From: an uncultured Cocleimonas sp.
GTDB lineage: Bacteria > Pseudomonadota > Gammaproteobacteria > Thiotrichales > Thiotrichaceae
Length of the DNA: 41,977 bases
Assembly (NCBI RefSeq): GCF_947495625.1
Contig: NZ_CANLZW010000042.1
Coordinates: 1-41,977 of the forward strand
Direction of reading: 5' to 3'
Part shown: positions 1 to 8,386 of the stretch, one piece after another
How the letters are laid out: each line of letters begins with the position of its first letter
Numbering within the stretch: the first letter of the stretch is position 1
Notes under the pieces: generated by a model
Database searches by the model: none
The model's input: the letters and a program-made list of their open reading frames with translations, nothing else
What the model was told of the DNA's origin: nothing
Program-made: the position numbers and the translations under genes

Positions 1-123
1 ATTGAATGATTTACATCTCCAATTATGGCACTTTGATGCCGCATTAAAGAGGAGGAGACCATCTCATCACCTTTTAGCCTGTTTTTTATAGTTGCATGAT
101 TGTGGCCGTTTTAAGTTAGTCGC

Positions 124-152
124 AAAAAAGCCAGATAAAAATCTGGCTTTTA
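124..152 (-). terminator. Intrinsic terminator of the OmpA-family gene
   Basis: A perfect 11-bp stem (AAAAGCCAGAT / ATCTGGCTTTT) with a 4-nt loop lies just past the stop codon of the OmpA-family gene. Read on the - strand it ends in a run of six T. The A/T symmetry means it may also stop + strand transcripts entering from the left. Confidence 0.8.
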
Positions 153-174
153 AATTATCAGTTAAAGTTTAATT

Positions 175-870
175 TTATTGTCTGATAATTACTTTTTTCT
201 GGCCTGTGACGCTTATATCAACTCTACGATTTTGAGAGCGACCATCTTTAGAGCTATTGTCAGCAACCGGTTGCGACTCACCTTTACCAGATACGCTCAT
301 GATATTTCTGTTCATACCTTTACTGGTTAAGAAGTTTGCAACTGAAGTTGCACGTCTTTCCGATAGTCCTTGATTATAGTTATCTGAGCCAATGCTATCT
401 GTATGACCAACTACCGATATACGATCGGGCGAAACTTTTGCAGTTTGTACGCTGCCGACAAAGTTGTTGAGCTCTCTCATCGCTTTACCGCTTAATTTAT
501 CACTATCAAAAGCAAAGTTTGAGCCACCTGTTTCGTTTAGGGTTAACACCTTAACTATAGGCTTTTGCGGCATGCGTTTTACTACAGGTTTAGGTGCAAC
601 ATAAACTGCCACTGGTGGAGCTTTAACAGGCGGTTTTGCTTTCACTACTGGTGGTGGTTCAATAATAGGTGCGGCTGTTGGAATACAGCTGTTTACTGTG
701 CTACCTAAAGAAGATGTTACACAATCTCCCGAAGCATCAGTCACTGCCATTCCGTTTGCAGATTGTACATAACCTCTTTCCATAGCATTTACTGATGTTG
801 CCATTAAAGCAGTCGTTAAAATTACTACACTGCTTTTCGTCATATTCATTGTGATATTTTTGATAGTCAT
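175..870 (-). CDS. OmpA-family outer membrane / peptidoglycan-binding protein
   Basis: A 231-aa exported envelope protein. The N-terminus is a signal peptide (hydrophobic stretch SSVVILTTALMATSVNA). A proline/valine/lysine-rich linker follows at about residues 68-108 (PPPVVKAKPPVKAPP), of the sort that spans periplasm or peptidoglycan. The C-terminal half (about 113-225) is an OmpA-like peptidoglycan-binding domain, with FAFDSDKL, GHTDSIGSDNYNQGLSERRA and the closing NRRVDI. There is no N-terminal beta-barrel, so the protein probably tethers a small N-terminal module to the cell wall rather than forming a pore. The chosen ATG has GGAG seven bases upstream. It is a single gene with its own terminator. 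The domain call is firm; the cellular role is inferred. Confidence 0.88.
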   Translation of the reverse strand: MTIKNITMNMTKSSVVILTTALMATSVNAMERGYVQSANGMAVTDASGDCVTSSLGSTVNSCIPTAAPIIEPPPVVKAKPPVKAPPVAVYVAPKPVVKRMPQKPIVKVLTLNETGGSNFAFDSDKLSGKAMRELNNFVGSVQTAKVSPDRISVVGHTDSIGSDNYNQGLSERRATSVANFLTSKGMNRNIMSVSGKGESQPVADNSSKDGRSQNRRVDISVTGQKKVIIRQ

Positions 871-1118
871 AATTTCTCCATATAGAACTTTTAATTTTAA
901 AATTATCCAGTGTTTAAATTTACTGCGCCTGGATTTCGAATCGCTTCTGAACTAGAAAGTAGTTGTAAGCAACGATGGAGTAACTATATGGCTTTGCTCA
1001 AAGACTTTATCTCAGTAGAGTCTGTTAACAAGGTAATCTTTCAACTGTTTACAAAGTAGGAATTAACCTACGTTAATAGTTATATGTATATTTGTGAGTA
1101 GAACGCAGGTTTAGAATG

Positions 1119-1988
1119 TTATTTAGAGATGAGATTGAAAGCACCTTTTACATAACGATATTGTAAAGGAGGTTTAATTTTTAGGAGTTCTCCATCGAGT
1201 GCTATTTTAGTTTCTGATTTGCTACGCAGTGTAATTTCCATCTCGGTAAGGAAATGGTTCTCTATTTCATTATTTTTCTCTAAAGGATCTACACCTAAAA
1301 AAATTGCTCGTATCGCAACGAGTAGGGTAGAAAAAGAATTACGACTTTTGATAGCGATGACGTGAAGTTTTCGGTGACCATCTTGATCTATTTCACCCAG
1401 GCTCGGTAAGCTGACTTCTCGTTCACCAACGCCTATAAATATCAATGGTGTTTTTAATACAGTATTGTTCAGCTGTATATTTAAGCGGCGAAAATTAAGT
1501 AATCTGTTAGTCATCGCATAGACACTGGCGAATAAATAACCAAGATCTGCTTTATGGGTATTTCGTTTTTTCACGAAATGAACGTAAGCCCCGAGAGAGC
1601 TGGTATTCAGGAATAGGTTGTCATTTACATAAGCAACATCAATCGCTTTTTTTTGACCGTTCAAAGCCAAATCTAATGCGGCTTTAGGTTCGATAGGTAT
1701 ATCATGGCGTTTGGCAAAATGATTTAAAGTCCCGCCCGGAATCACTGCCATTGAGATATCTTTACCGGCTATTTTATTAGCAATCAAAGCGAGTGTTCCA
1801 TCACCACCCGAAACGAGCAGTATGGATGGATTCCGCTTAATTTCTTCGTCAATCGCAGTATTGAGTTCTTCAGGTGCTAACGAAACTATTTTGATTCGTT
1901 CATCATCTTGCAAAGCCGCAGTTATTGCATCTGAGCTGCCTGCTAATTTATTTATCCAGAGTGGAATTCGCTTGGATGATGTATTCAT
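1119..1988 (-). CDS. Diacylglycerol/lipid kinase-family protein (YegS/BmrU-like)
   Basis: A 289-aa protein with the DAGK catalytic-domain signature: LLVSGGDGT at residues 57-65 binds the nucleotide phosphate, and VIPGGTLNHFAKRHDIP follows, as in YegS/BmrU/DgkB-type kinases. These enzymes phosphorylate diacylglycerol or related lipids at the inner membrane, but the substrate cannot be read from sequence. The length is typical and no membrane segment is seen. It lies 48 bp downstream of the metallophosphoesterase gene on the same strand, so the two are probably co-transcribed; a kinase/phosphoesterase pair suggests phospholipid turnover. Its Shine-Dalgarno is weak, consistent with translational dependence on the upstream gene. 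Confidence 0.85.
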   Translation of the reverse strand: MNTSSKRIPLWINKLAGSSDAITAALQDDERIKIVSLAPEELNTAIDEEIKRNPSILLVSGGDGTLALIANKIAGKDISMAVIPGGTLNHFAKRHDIPIEPKAALDLALNGQKKAIDVAYVNDNLFLNTSSLGAYVHFVKKRNTHKADLGYLFASVYAMTNRLLNFRRLNIQLNNTVLKTPLIFIGVGEREVSLPSLGEIDQDGHRKLHVIAIKSRNSFSTLLVAIRAIFLGVDPLEKNNEIENHFLTEMEITLRSKSETKIALDGELLKIKPPLQYRYVKGAFNLISK

Positions 1989-2036
1989 TTAAGTGATTTA
2001 TTCGTAAAGTTGATGCAAATAGATGGCGCAGAATGA

Positions 2037-2831
2037 TTACGTTTCATACCACTCACCTTTTTCTCTATGAAAGCTCTGCTTTTTAACTGGAGCAAAACTG
2101 TCTTCTCTATATTCCCAGTTTTCAATAGATAGATTCTTCCGGTCACCGTTCATGACATTAAAGCTATTGGGTTGATTTTTCAAAAGTCGATTAGAGAGTG
2201 TCGTTCCCGCATGTGAAATTATGATGCCTGAATATAATTTGTGGTACGCCAAATGGATATGACCACTTAAGATAATATCTACGCCGACTTTATCTAGTGC
2301 CGCGATTGCCTCGTCACGTCTGCCGATGAGGTTGCGGCTCTCATAAGCTTTTGGTAGCCAAAAAGGATGATGGGCAACCAATAAGCGTAAATTGGTATCA
2401 GGGTTGTTTTTAAATATCTCTTCTGTGCGCTTTATTTGTTGGTGTGAAATACGCCCCCTTGACAAATCAAAATACCAGCCGAGGCGTCTTGCTGTATTTA
2501 TTCCTACAGCAGTATATCCATCTCCTTCTATTAGGGGTTCAAGTTCCGTAGATATATACTTGCACCAGTTTTTCCACGGATTAAAGAACCGTTCAAGCAC
2601 TCGAAAAACGGGTAGGTCATGATTGCCCGGGATTAAAATATAAGGAAATTTAAGTCTATTTAGAAATGCTTTGGCTTTTATGAACTCTTGTTTTGTAGCT
2701 CGCTGGGTAATATCACCACTGATAATGATTAAGTCCGGCTTGAGATTATCTAGTTGCTTGACAAGTTTATCCTCTAGATTTGCGATCTCGCGACCATAAT
2801 GCAAATCTGAGATATGGATGAAAGTATTCAC
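2037..2831 (-). CDS. Calcineurin-like metallophosphoesterase
   Basis: A 264-aa protein with the full dinuclear-metal motif set: SDLH (D9, H11), SGD (D40), GNHD (70-72), AHHPF and SGHIHLAYHK. This is the class III phosphodiesterase/CpdA-like branch of calcineurin-type phosphoesterases. Relatives hydrolyse cyclic nucleotides, UDP-diacylglucosamine or other phosphodiesters; the actual substrate is unknown. No signal peptide is visible, so it is expected to be cytoplasmic. It is the first gene of a two-gene unit with the lipid kinase, so a phospholipid-related substrate is the most economical guess. Confidence 0.85.
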   Translation of the reverse strand: MNTFIHISDLHYGREIANLEDKLVKQLDNLKPDLIIISGDITQRATKQEFIKAKAFLNRLKFPYILIPGNHDLPVFRVLERFFNPWKNWCKYISTELEPLIEGDGYTAVGINTARRLGWYFDLSRGRISHQQIKRTEEIFKNNPDTNLRLLVAHHPFWLPKAYESRNLIGRRDEAIAALDKVGVDIILSGHIHLAYHKLYSGIIISHAGTTLSNRLLKNQPNSFNVMNGDRKNLSIENWEYREDSFAPVKKQSFHREKGEWYET

Positions 2832-3087
2832 TCTAAATTTTGATAGTTGCTCTAATAGTGTGTATAAAAAGGTTACTCAAAATTAATTGCTACCTACGCA
2901 TCAATGTTTCAATTATCAAAGCTTTGTATATCAAGGCTTCGCAATAATTTTTTTGGTATTATGTTTTTTATATTTGGACAGATAGCGGAAAAACTCTACT
3001 ATACTACTTGAAGAGAAATATAATAATATCTTTAACAGTATTAAGGTTTAGCTGGGTCTCAATCTATTAATGAGAAATTCATTTTGG

Positions 3088-3748
3088 GGCTGTTCTAGAT
3101 AACTAAAATTATCTAGTTTGGTTTAATCATAGAAAGCAGATTAAGCAAGTACGGCTTATAGAATTTTTTGTTGCAGGGACGACAGCACGAACAGCGGCTT
3201 CATTAATCGGAGTTAATTAAACGCTCCCAGCTGCTATTTTCAAAGGTTGCGCCAACTCATTTACGAACATACTGAATACCTTGAAGGATGGTTTGAAGCA
3301 GATGGAAATTATTTTGGTGGTAAACGAAAAGGAAAGCATAGGCGAGGAGCGCCAGCTAAAGTATCTGTATCTGATCTTCTAAAGCGCGTGGCAAGGTTTT
3401 TACGGTGGTCGGTAAACACCGGGCGGGGCGTCATTACCAATAATCAGACAGCATTGTTTATACTGACACATGGTGAAGACATAATGCGCTAGATGTTTCG
3501 GAGTTTAAGCACTATCGAATTAATTATATTGAATTGTTTGCTTATAAGCATCATCACCTAAATGGAAGAGATAATTTTTGGAAGCAGGCTAAGCGTCACC
3601 TGGGAAATTTAACGAGGTCCCAGAAGATCACTTTTATCTCTTTTTAAAGGAATGTGAATGGCGTTTTAACAACAGTGACTCAAAGACTCAATTAAAATAA
3701 TTGAATCAATGAGTTAAAGATAAAAGGGGTTGATTAACTAGGGTAGCC
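3088..3748 (+). mobile_element. Degenerate IS1595-family (IS1016-like) insertion sequence
   Basis: A 661-bp element. The left end reads GGCTGTTCTAGATAACTA; the right end, read inward on the other strand, is GGCTACCCTAGTTAATC, giving imperfect terminal inverted repeats. Inside is a broken transposase that resembles the ISXO2/IS1016 type, and the short length suits the IS1016 subgroup of IS1595. No clear target-site duplication is seen, in line with age. A second remnant with a matching end lies at 11138-11345 in opposite orientation, so the two could have bounded a composite element carrying the glycan genes between them. Confidence 0.75.
3131..3723 (+). pseudogene. IS1595-family (ISXO2-like) transposase, multiply broken
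   Basis: Conceptual translation across three frames recovers the transposase in order: RKQIKQVRLIEFF..., a frameshift near 3217, NAPSCYFQRLRQL, EADGNYFGGKRKGKHRRGAP (around the first catalytic Asp), TDTW followed by a stop, ALDVSEFKHYRINYIELFAY, HHHLNGRDNFWKQAKRH, another frameshift near 3605, then the typical C-terminus ECEWRFNNSDSKTQLK with two further stops. The longest intact piece is only 81 codons. It cannot make an active enzyme. The family assignment rests on the YFGG-RRKGK and HHHxNGxxNFWxQAKRH patterns. Confidence 0.8.
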
Positions 3749-3804
3749 TCTAGGATTAACTATATAGACTAGCATACAGATTCAATATTAAATCTATCAT
3801 AATA

Positions 3805-4713
3805 TTAATCGTCATAACCGTAAAAAGTCAATGCTGCTTGGGCTGTAGCTGAAATATCTTTAACTTTGACGACTGGATGATTATTAGGGTATTTTACTCT
3901 TGAAACTGCTTTATTAACTTCTTCTTGATTAGCATCTATTTCAAGGAAGTTTAGAATCTGTCGAATTGTTGTCTCTGGTGATTCTAGTAAAGTTTCGTAT
4001 TTTAATTCAAAATATTGCTCATCGGATAATGCAGAACAGTTTTTATGCGCTTCCATAACATATTCAGCCCAAAGGTCTAAGCTAAGTGATGTGCTTAAAG
4101 AGACTAATGACAATGACTTCCCTTCCTTCAAATTGTTATTCCCCCGATTCAAAAGACTAGAAGCTACTGACTCACCATTTCTTAATATGTTAATAACTTT
4201 AGCATTTGGGAAAATATTTAGCCAAATTGGTAAAGTGTAGGTATTTCTAGGGTCTTTGAATCCCCATAGTTTTCTTTTGTTTTGCCTGCAAGGATTTGTT
4301 GAAAAGCGAATAGATTTGGACTTGCTCAATTCATGACTAATGACTTTGGTTAGCGCTAAATTCCAGTCTTGATTTTTTAGAATGCTTGAAAAAGATTTTG
4401 GATTATCCCATGTCGCATTAGAAAGCGCTAATAATAACTCGTTAAGGCGTTGAAAGAAAAGGTCTTCACTGGTGCTGATTTGTTGTTCGCAACCCATAGA
4501 CACGCCTAAATCTTCTAGTAAAAGAGTAGTCAATGTAGTTCCTGATCGGTGCATGCCAATAATTATAATAGGACTTTCTGGTCTGGATTTAAGAGGAGTT
4601 TTGTTAGCTAGTTGCTGTGAGAATAATTTCACTGTGTTGTAGTACAGTAACTTTTGCTTGAAGAGTCGAAAGGCGTAAGCAAAAAGTAATTTACTTTTAA
4701 TGAATATGTTCAA
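3805..4713 (-). CDS. PAPS-dependent sulfotransferase family protein (copy 1)
   Basis: A 302-aa sulfotransferase-fold protein. Near residue 50 it has the 5'-phosphosulfate-binding loop IIIIGMHRSGTT and, further on, a 3'-phosphate-binding segment VINILRNGESVASSLLNRG. WGFKDPRNTYTLPIW between them is also typical. These enzymes move a sulfuryl group from PAPS to a carbohydrate or other acceptor. The start codon overlaps the stop of the upstream glycosyltransferase-like gene (ATGA), so the two are translationally coupled. It is clearly a paralogue of the broken gene at 5872-6779: both have the N-terminal pattern before GMHRSGTT, ATWDNP, SLDLWAEYVM and the ending FYGYDD/YYGYND. Acceptor unknown; a surface glycan is inferred from the neighbours. 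Confidence 0.8.
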   Translation of the reverse strand: MNIFIKSKLLFAYAFRLFKQKLLYYNTVKLFSQQLANKTPLKSRPESPIIIIGMHRSGTTLTTLLLEDLGVSMGCEQQISTSEDLFFQRLNELLLALSNATWDNPKSFSSILKNQDWNLALTKVISHELSKSKSIRFSTNPCRQNKRKLWGFKDPRNTYTLPIWLNIFPNAKVINILRNGESVASSLLNRGNNNLKEGKSLSLVSLSTSLSLDLWAEYVMEAHKNCSALSDEQYFELKYETLLESPETTIRQILNFLEIDANQEEVNKAVSRVKYPNNHPVVKVKDISATAQAALTFYGYDD

Positions 4714-5738
4714 ATTAGCTGTTCTGATGTTGCTGGGGTCTGATCTATATGGTTGGAATAAGTACTATATAAATTAACTAATTTTTTCAAGTCAGGATTT
4801 TTTTTAAGTACCCTAGCAGATGCATCAGATAATAGGGTATTGTTTTCTATTTCTTTAATTAAAGTGCAAATTTCAACTCGGCGATTTTTTATTTCAATAA
4901 TATTATCAGCCTCTTCCTTACTACAATTGAACCGTCTACTGTTAATAAATGCTATTAGATTTCTTGGTAAATAATTTCTTAGAATGTCTTTTATGAGAGA
5001 GGCAAAGTTATAAATTGATGGTTTAATTTCACCACTGAAACCACCAATATGAATAAGGTTGTTAATATTTCTATAAGATAATTTATGCCCACGGTCTTGA
5101 AGGAGGATGTTTATAACTTTTGCAGTGTCATAAATACTTTTATCAAAACCAAGTTTTTTTAAAGTAATAAAGACTTTGGGTGGTAATTCCTTTTTATGAT
5201 AACTTTTAAATGATAGTCCCATTGATTTAATTAAATCTCTTAGTTCACGACAACGGTATGATGCAAGATATGTGCAACCTAAAAAATCATCTTCTGTATC
5301 TTTTATAAACTGTCCTGCCATAATCTTCGATGTTTTAGGCATAGTTAAATCAATATTTGAATGCCATACTGGTAGGCAAGAGCTTATAGCTACTTCATTA
5401 TCGGCTGGTAGAATATCTCTGTAAGAGATTGGGCCAATTGCAAAGATGTCTGAGTCCATAAAGCTGAAAAAATCTGTAGGCTCAAGTTCCAGTAAATAGT
5501 CTAAAACTTTACCATGTTCAATTACCTTCGATGAGTTCATTGATAAGAATATTAATTTTTCAGACTTATTACATAAGTTGATTAGAATTTGTTCTTCGTC
5601 ACGATTACAGCCATTAGAAATAATTCGAAAAGATAAATTAGTTAAATCAAGAAGGGAATACAGAAATGGTTTGAGGCTCTCAACGCTTTCTTTAACAAAA
5701 ATGATGTTAATATAATGTGGATTTAAATCTTTATCCAT
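4710..5738 (-). CDS. Putative GT-A-fold glycosyltransferase-like protein (copy 1)
   Basis: A cytosolic-looking protein of 342 aa from this start. Motif FFSFMDSDIFAIGP, with an acidic DxD-type metal/nucleotide-sugar site, suggests a GT-A glycosyltransferase fold. A later segment YDTAKVINILLQDRG...LIHIGG corresponds to LDTGIGISYILQQNG...IFHLGAG in the gene at 6881-7819, so the two are paralogues. The frame is open up to a TTG at 5810, but I chose the internal ATG at 5738 because it matches the paralogue's N-terminus; no Shine-Dalgarno is convincing for either. It overlaps the downstream sulfotransferase by four bases. Enzyme family not identified with certainty. Confidence 0.6.
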   Translation of the reverse strand: MDKDLNPHYINIIFVKESVESLKPFLYSLLDLTNLSFRIISNGCNRDEEQILINLCNKSEKLIFLSMNSSKVIEHGKVLDYLLELEPTDFFSFMDSDIFAIGPISYRDILPADNEVAISSCLPVWHSNIDLTMPKTSKIMAGQFIKDTEDDFLGCTYLASYRCRELRDLIKSMGLSFKSYHKKELPPKVFITLKKLGFDKSIYDTAKVINILLQDRGHKLSYRNINNLIHIGGFSGEIKPSIYNFASLIKDILRNYLPRNLIAFINSRRFNCSKEEADNIIEIKNRRVEICTLIKEIENNTLLSDASARVLKKNPDLKKLVNLYSTYSNHIDQTPATSEQLI

Positions 5739-5871
5739 AATTGACTTTAGTTTAGACCTTTTTCCTATTATGAATGATTGATCATCTATTTTAAACACTG
5801 TCAAAGCCAATTGATATTAGCTTTGCTTAATTATTAAGATGATAATCCGCCAAGATATTAGGTAATAAATA

Positions 5872-6779
5872 TTAATCATTATAACCATAGTAATCTAATG
5901 CAGTTCTCGCTGTAACTGAAATATCTTCAACTTTAACGACTGGATTATTAGGGCGTTTTACTCTTGAAACTGCGTTATTAACTATTTCTTGATTAACATC
6001 TATTTTAAGGAAGTTTATAATTTGTCGAATCGTAGCTTCAGGTGATTCTAATAGTATCTCATATTTTAATTCTAAATATTTCTCACCGGATAATATAGAA
6101 CAGTTTTGATTTGCGGTCATTACATATTCTGCCCAAAGATCTAGGCTTAGAGCTGGTTCCAGTGATACTAGAGATGGTATTTTGTTCCTCTCTTGTGAGT
6201 TTTTGCCCCGTTGTAGCAAGCTCGAAGCTACCGCATTACCTTCCCTTATAATATTAATGACTTTTGCGTTAGGAAAGATATCCAGCCAGATTGGAAGTGT
6301 AATCGAACTTCTTGGGTCTTTGAATCCCCAAACCTGTTCTTGCTTTTGCGTCAAATTTACTGATCTAAAAGACATGAAGTTAAATGTTTCTAAATCATGC
6401 GCAATAACTTTGGTAAAAGTCTTTCTCCAATGAGGTAATCTTAGTGCGCGTGAAAAGGCCTCAGGGTTGTCCCAGGTTGCATGAGTCATTTTAAGTAAAA
6501 CTTCATTTCGACGCTGAAAAAAAAATCTTCACTTGTATTTATCCCTTGACTATTACCCATTGAGACACAAAGGTCTTCAAGCAAGCGTGTTACAAGAGTT
6601 GTACCCGAGCGGTGCATACCAATAACAATGACTGGACTCTCTGAACGTGGTTGAGCGGGTTTATCGCATTCAAGATACTTAGAGAATAGTTTTTCTGAAC
6701 GGAAATGAAAAAGAGTGTCCGTAATTTTTCGAACTTGTAAATGTAAATACGGTAGTAAATAACGATAGATTTTTAACAT
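5872..6779 (-). pseudogene. Sulfotransferase (copy 2), split by a one-base homopolymer frameshift
   Basis: Two overlapping frames together encode a full paralogue of the sulfotransferase at 3805-4713. Frame 1 (6779 to 6486) carries IVIGMHRSGTT and LLEDL and reads SEDFFF before running out of frame. Frame 2 (6489 to 5872) resumes with THATWDNPEAFS and continues to DYYGYND. The break is a run of nine T on the coding strand (A on +, 6517-6525). Ten T would give SEDFFFQRRNEV, aligning with SEDLFFQRLNEL in the intact paralogue, and a product of exactly 302 aa, the paralogue's length. It could be a fresh inactivation, a phase-variable or slippage-corrected gene, or a sequencing error. All other motifs are preserved, which argues against long-term decay. 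Confidence 0.8.
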
Positions 6780-6880
6780 ATTAAGTTTTGCTTGATACTT
6801 TGTTATAGATGTTTATACAGGTAGGCTGATGCTCCAGAAACATTAGATGATCAGGATTTTTGCTGGTGGGTTTGGAGTTT

Positions 6881-7819
6881 CTATTCATCGATAGCACCTG
6901 ATAAATAAGATATATAATTATTCGGATTAGTCAATAATGCTGAACGAATTTTGTTATAGGATAATTGGTTAGCTTCAATGACTGGAACGAGTAACTTATC
7001 CCGCTTTTCGAGAGTACGTGCAGATACAAAAGATTGTAAAGGTTTATATGGAATAAATCGACTGATCTTTAACTTTAGCTTGTCAATCGTAGATAAATGG
7101 ACGTTTTGTACATCTTTTCTACAAAGTTTGATGCTACGAGAACCGGCACCAAGATGGAAAATAATGTCACTATATACACCACCCATAACAGTGTGTTCAT
7201 TAATCATGTTGGATCTTGTTAAATTTCTCCAAGACAAGCCATTTTGCTGCAATATATAGCTGATGCCAATGCCCGTATCTAGTTCAGATATGTTTCGGAT
7301 GTAAAAAAATAGACAAGCGAAACATTTGCACTCTTTCCAACTAGGGTAAATTTGAGGTTTATAGGTTACCCAAAAACTGCGTTCAAAGAAAGTGCATGAT
7401 GGGTGTGTTAAAACAGAATCTCCGTTTTCCTCACGTAAAATAGCTGCTACCGGTGATTCATTAGTCAAGCTTGAGGCAAGGTCTTCTGCCCAACCAGGTT
7501 TGATAGGAAACGAATCGACATCTAAAGTACATAAATGACTGACATTATCAGAGACTGCTATATCGGCCAGAGTTTCCAGATAATAAGCATGCTCCTTAGA
7601 CAAACGTATATCTGTGGTCGGAATAGAGCAAATAATTAAGTCGGATCTTTGTTCAAGTTTTAAACGTAATCTGGGTGAAAGTCTGTTTACTGCTGCATAA
7701 ATAGTGTAATTGACATGAGTGTTTTGCTTTATCATATCCAGATGTAAGTCGAGGATAAGTTCTTCGTTCTCATCTATAAAATATACAACTAGGATTCCGA
7801 GTTTTTGAATTGAGGCCAT
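6881..7819 (-). CDS. Putative GT-A-fold glycosyltransferase-like protein (copy 2)
   Basis: A 312-aa protein with a GT-A-like layout. An N-terminal beta/alpha region (LGILVVYFIDENEEL) leads to a DxD-type motif, LCTLDVDSFPIKPGW, at about residues 97-111. Near residue 190 is LDTGIGISYILQQNG and then a His/Gly segment IIFHLGAGSRS. The shared layout makes it a paralogue of the 4710-5738 gene. It lies upstream of the frameshifted sulfotransferase, repeating the order transferase-like/sulfotransferase. Eight bases separate it from the small gene at 7828-8106, so they are likely co-transcribed. Donor and acceptor sugars are unknown. Confidence 0.6.
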   Translation of the reverse strand: MASIQKLGILVVYFIDENEELILDLHLDMIKQNTHVNYTIYAAVNRLSPRLRLKLEQRSDLIICSIPTTDIRLSKEHAYYLETLADIAVSDNVSHLCTLDVDSFPIKPGWAEDLASSLTNESPVAAILREENGDSVLTHPSCTFFERSFWVTYKPQIYPSWKECKCFACLFFYIRNISELDTGIGISYILQQNGLSWRNLTRSNMINEHTVMGGVYSDIIFHLGAGSRSIKLCRKDVQNVHLSTIDKLKLKISRFIPYKPLQSFVSARTLEKRDKLLVPVIEANQLSYNKIRSALLTNPNNYISYLSGAIDE

Positions 7820-7827
7820 ACTTTCTG

Positions 7828-8106
7828 TTAAACCATTGAGGTTAATTTGTTTACTACAACTGATAATTGGGAGATGTAATACGGATGTGCTATTAATCGA
7901 GCTCGAAATTCCTCATGGTTTTGGTAAATACAACAAAGAAATTGAGAGTTAACCATCTCGTTGAAACTAATTACTATAGCTTTGTGCATAGTATTTATAT
8001 CAGGATAATTTTTTTTGACGGTAACACAAGCCACTTCATCTGGACCTTTCAAACGACAATAATCCACAATAATGAGAAAACGTAACATGTACAAAATATC
8101 TTGCAT
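7828..8106 (-). CDS. Small hypothetical protein at the head of the glycan operon
   Basis: 92 aa, family not recognised. An AGGA lies about eight bases before the ATG, and the stop is eight bases before the next gene on the same strand, so it looks like a genuine first cistron. The N-terminus is hydrophobic (ILYMLRFLIIVDY). The last quarter, RARLIAHPYYISQL, resembles the C-terminal IRSALLTNPNNYISYL of the adjacent glycosyltransferase-like protein. It may therefore be a relic or relative of that C-terminal region rather than an independent family. No catalytic motif is visible. Confidence 0.45.
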   Translation of the reverse strand: MQDILYMLRFLIIVDYCRLKGPDEVACVTVKKNYPDINTMHKAIVISFNEMVNSQFLCCIYQNHEEFRARLIAHPYYISQLSVVVNKLTSMV

Positions 8107-8386
8107 TAGTCATTCCTGGCCATAACGATAATCAATCTCCGCATGTAAGCCTAATAGATAAAATTAGTTCGGTTTATAGGCGAGATTTAAGTATCAATCA
8201 GTGTCTTATAATTGCTTATGTAAGAGTAAATCACTTTGTTGTTTGAACTTTAAACAGTTAATTACAAGGATGTTTTTGAAGGAAAATCATCCTATATAAT
8301 TTACCCGTGTATAATACCACAACAGCTAAATCAGATTGTATCGAACTGTAAAAGCTTTCCCTTGTATAATCATAAGTATTTCATGA

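Noticed and set aside
2-91. Open frame from the left edge (ends ...RRRPSHHLLACFL)
   Set aside because: Could be the 3' end of a gene outside the window, but 29 codons with no recognised motif is too little to annotate.
2392-2622. 76-codon ORF opposite the metallophosphoesterase gene
   Set aside because: Antisense shadow of a gene with all catalytic motifs; no homology or start signal.
3247-3492. 81-codon ORF taken alone as a gene
   Set aside because: It is the middle fragment of a broken IS1595-type transposase; the rest of the protein is visible in other frames on both sides.
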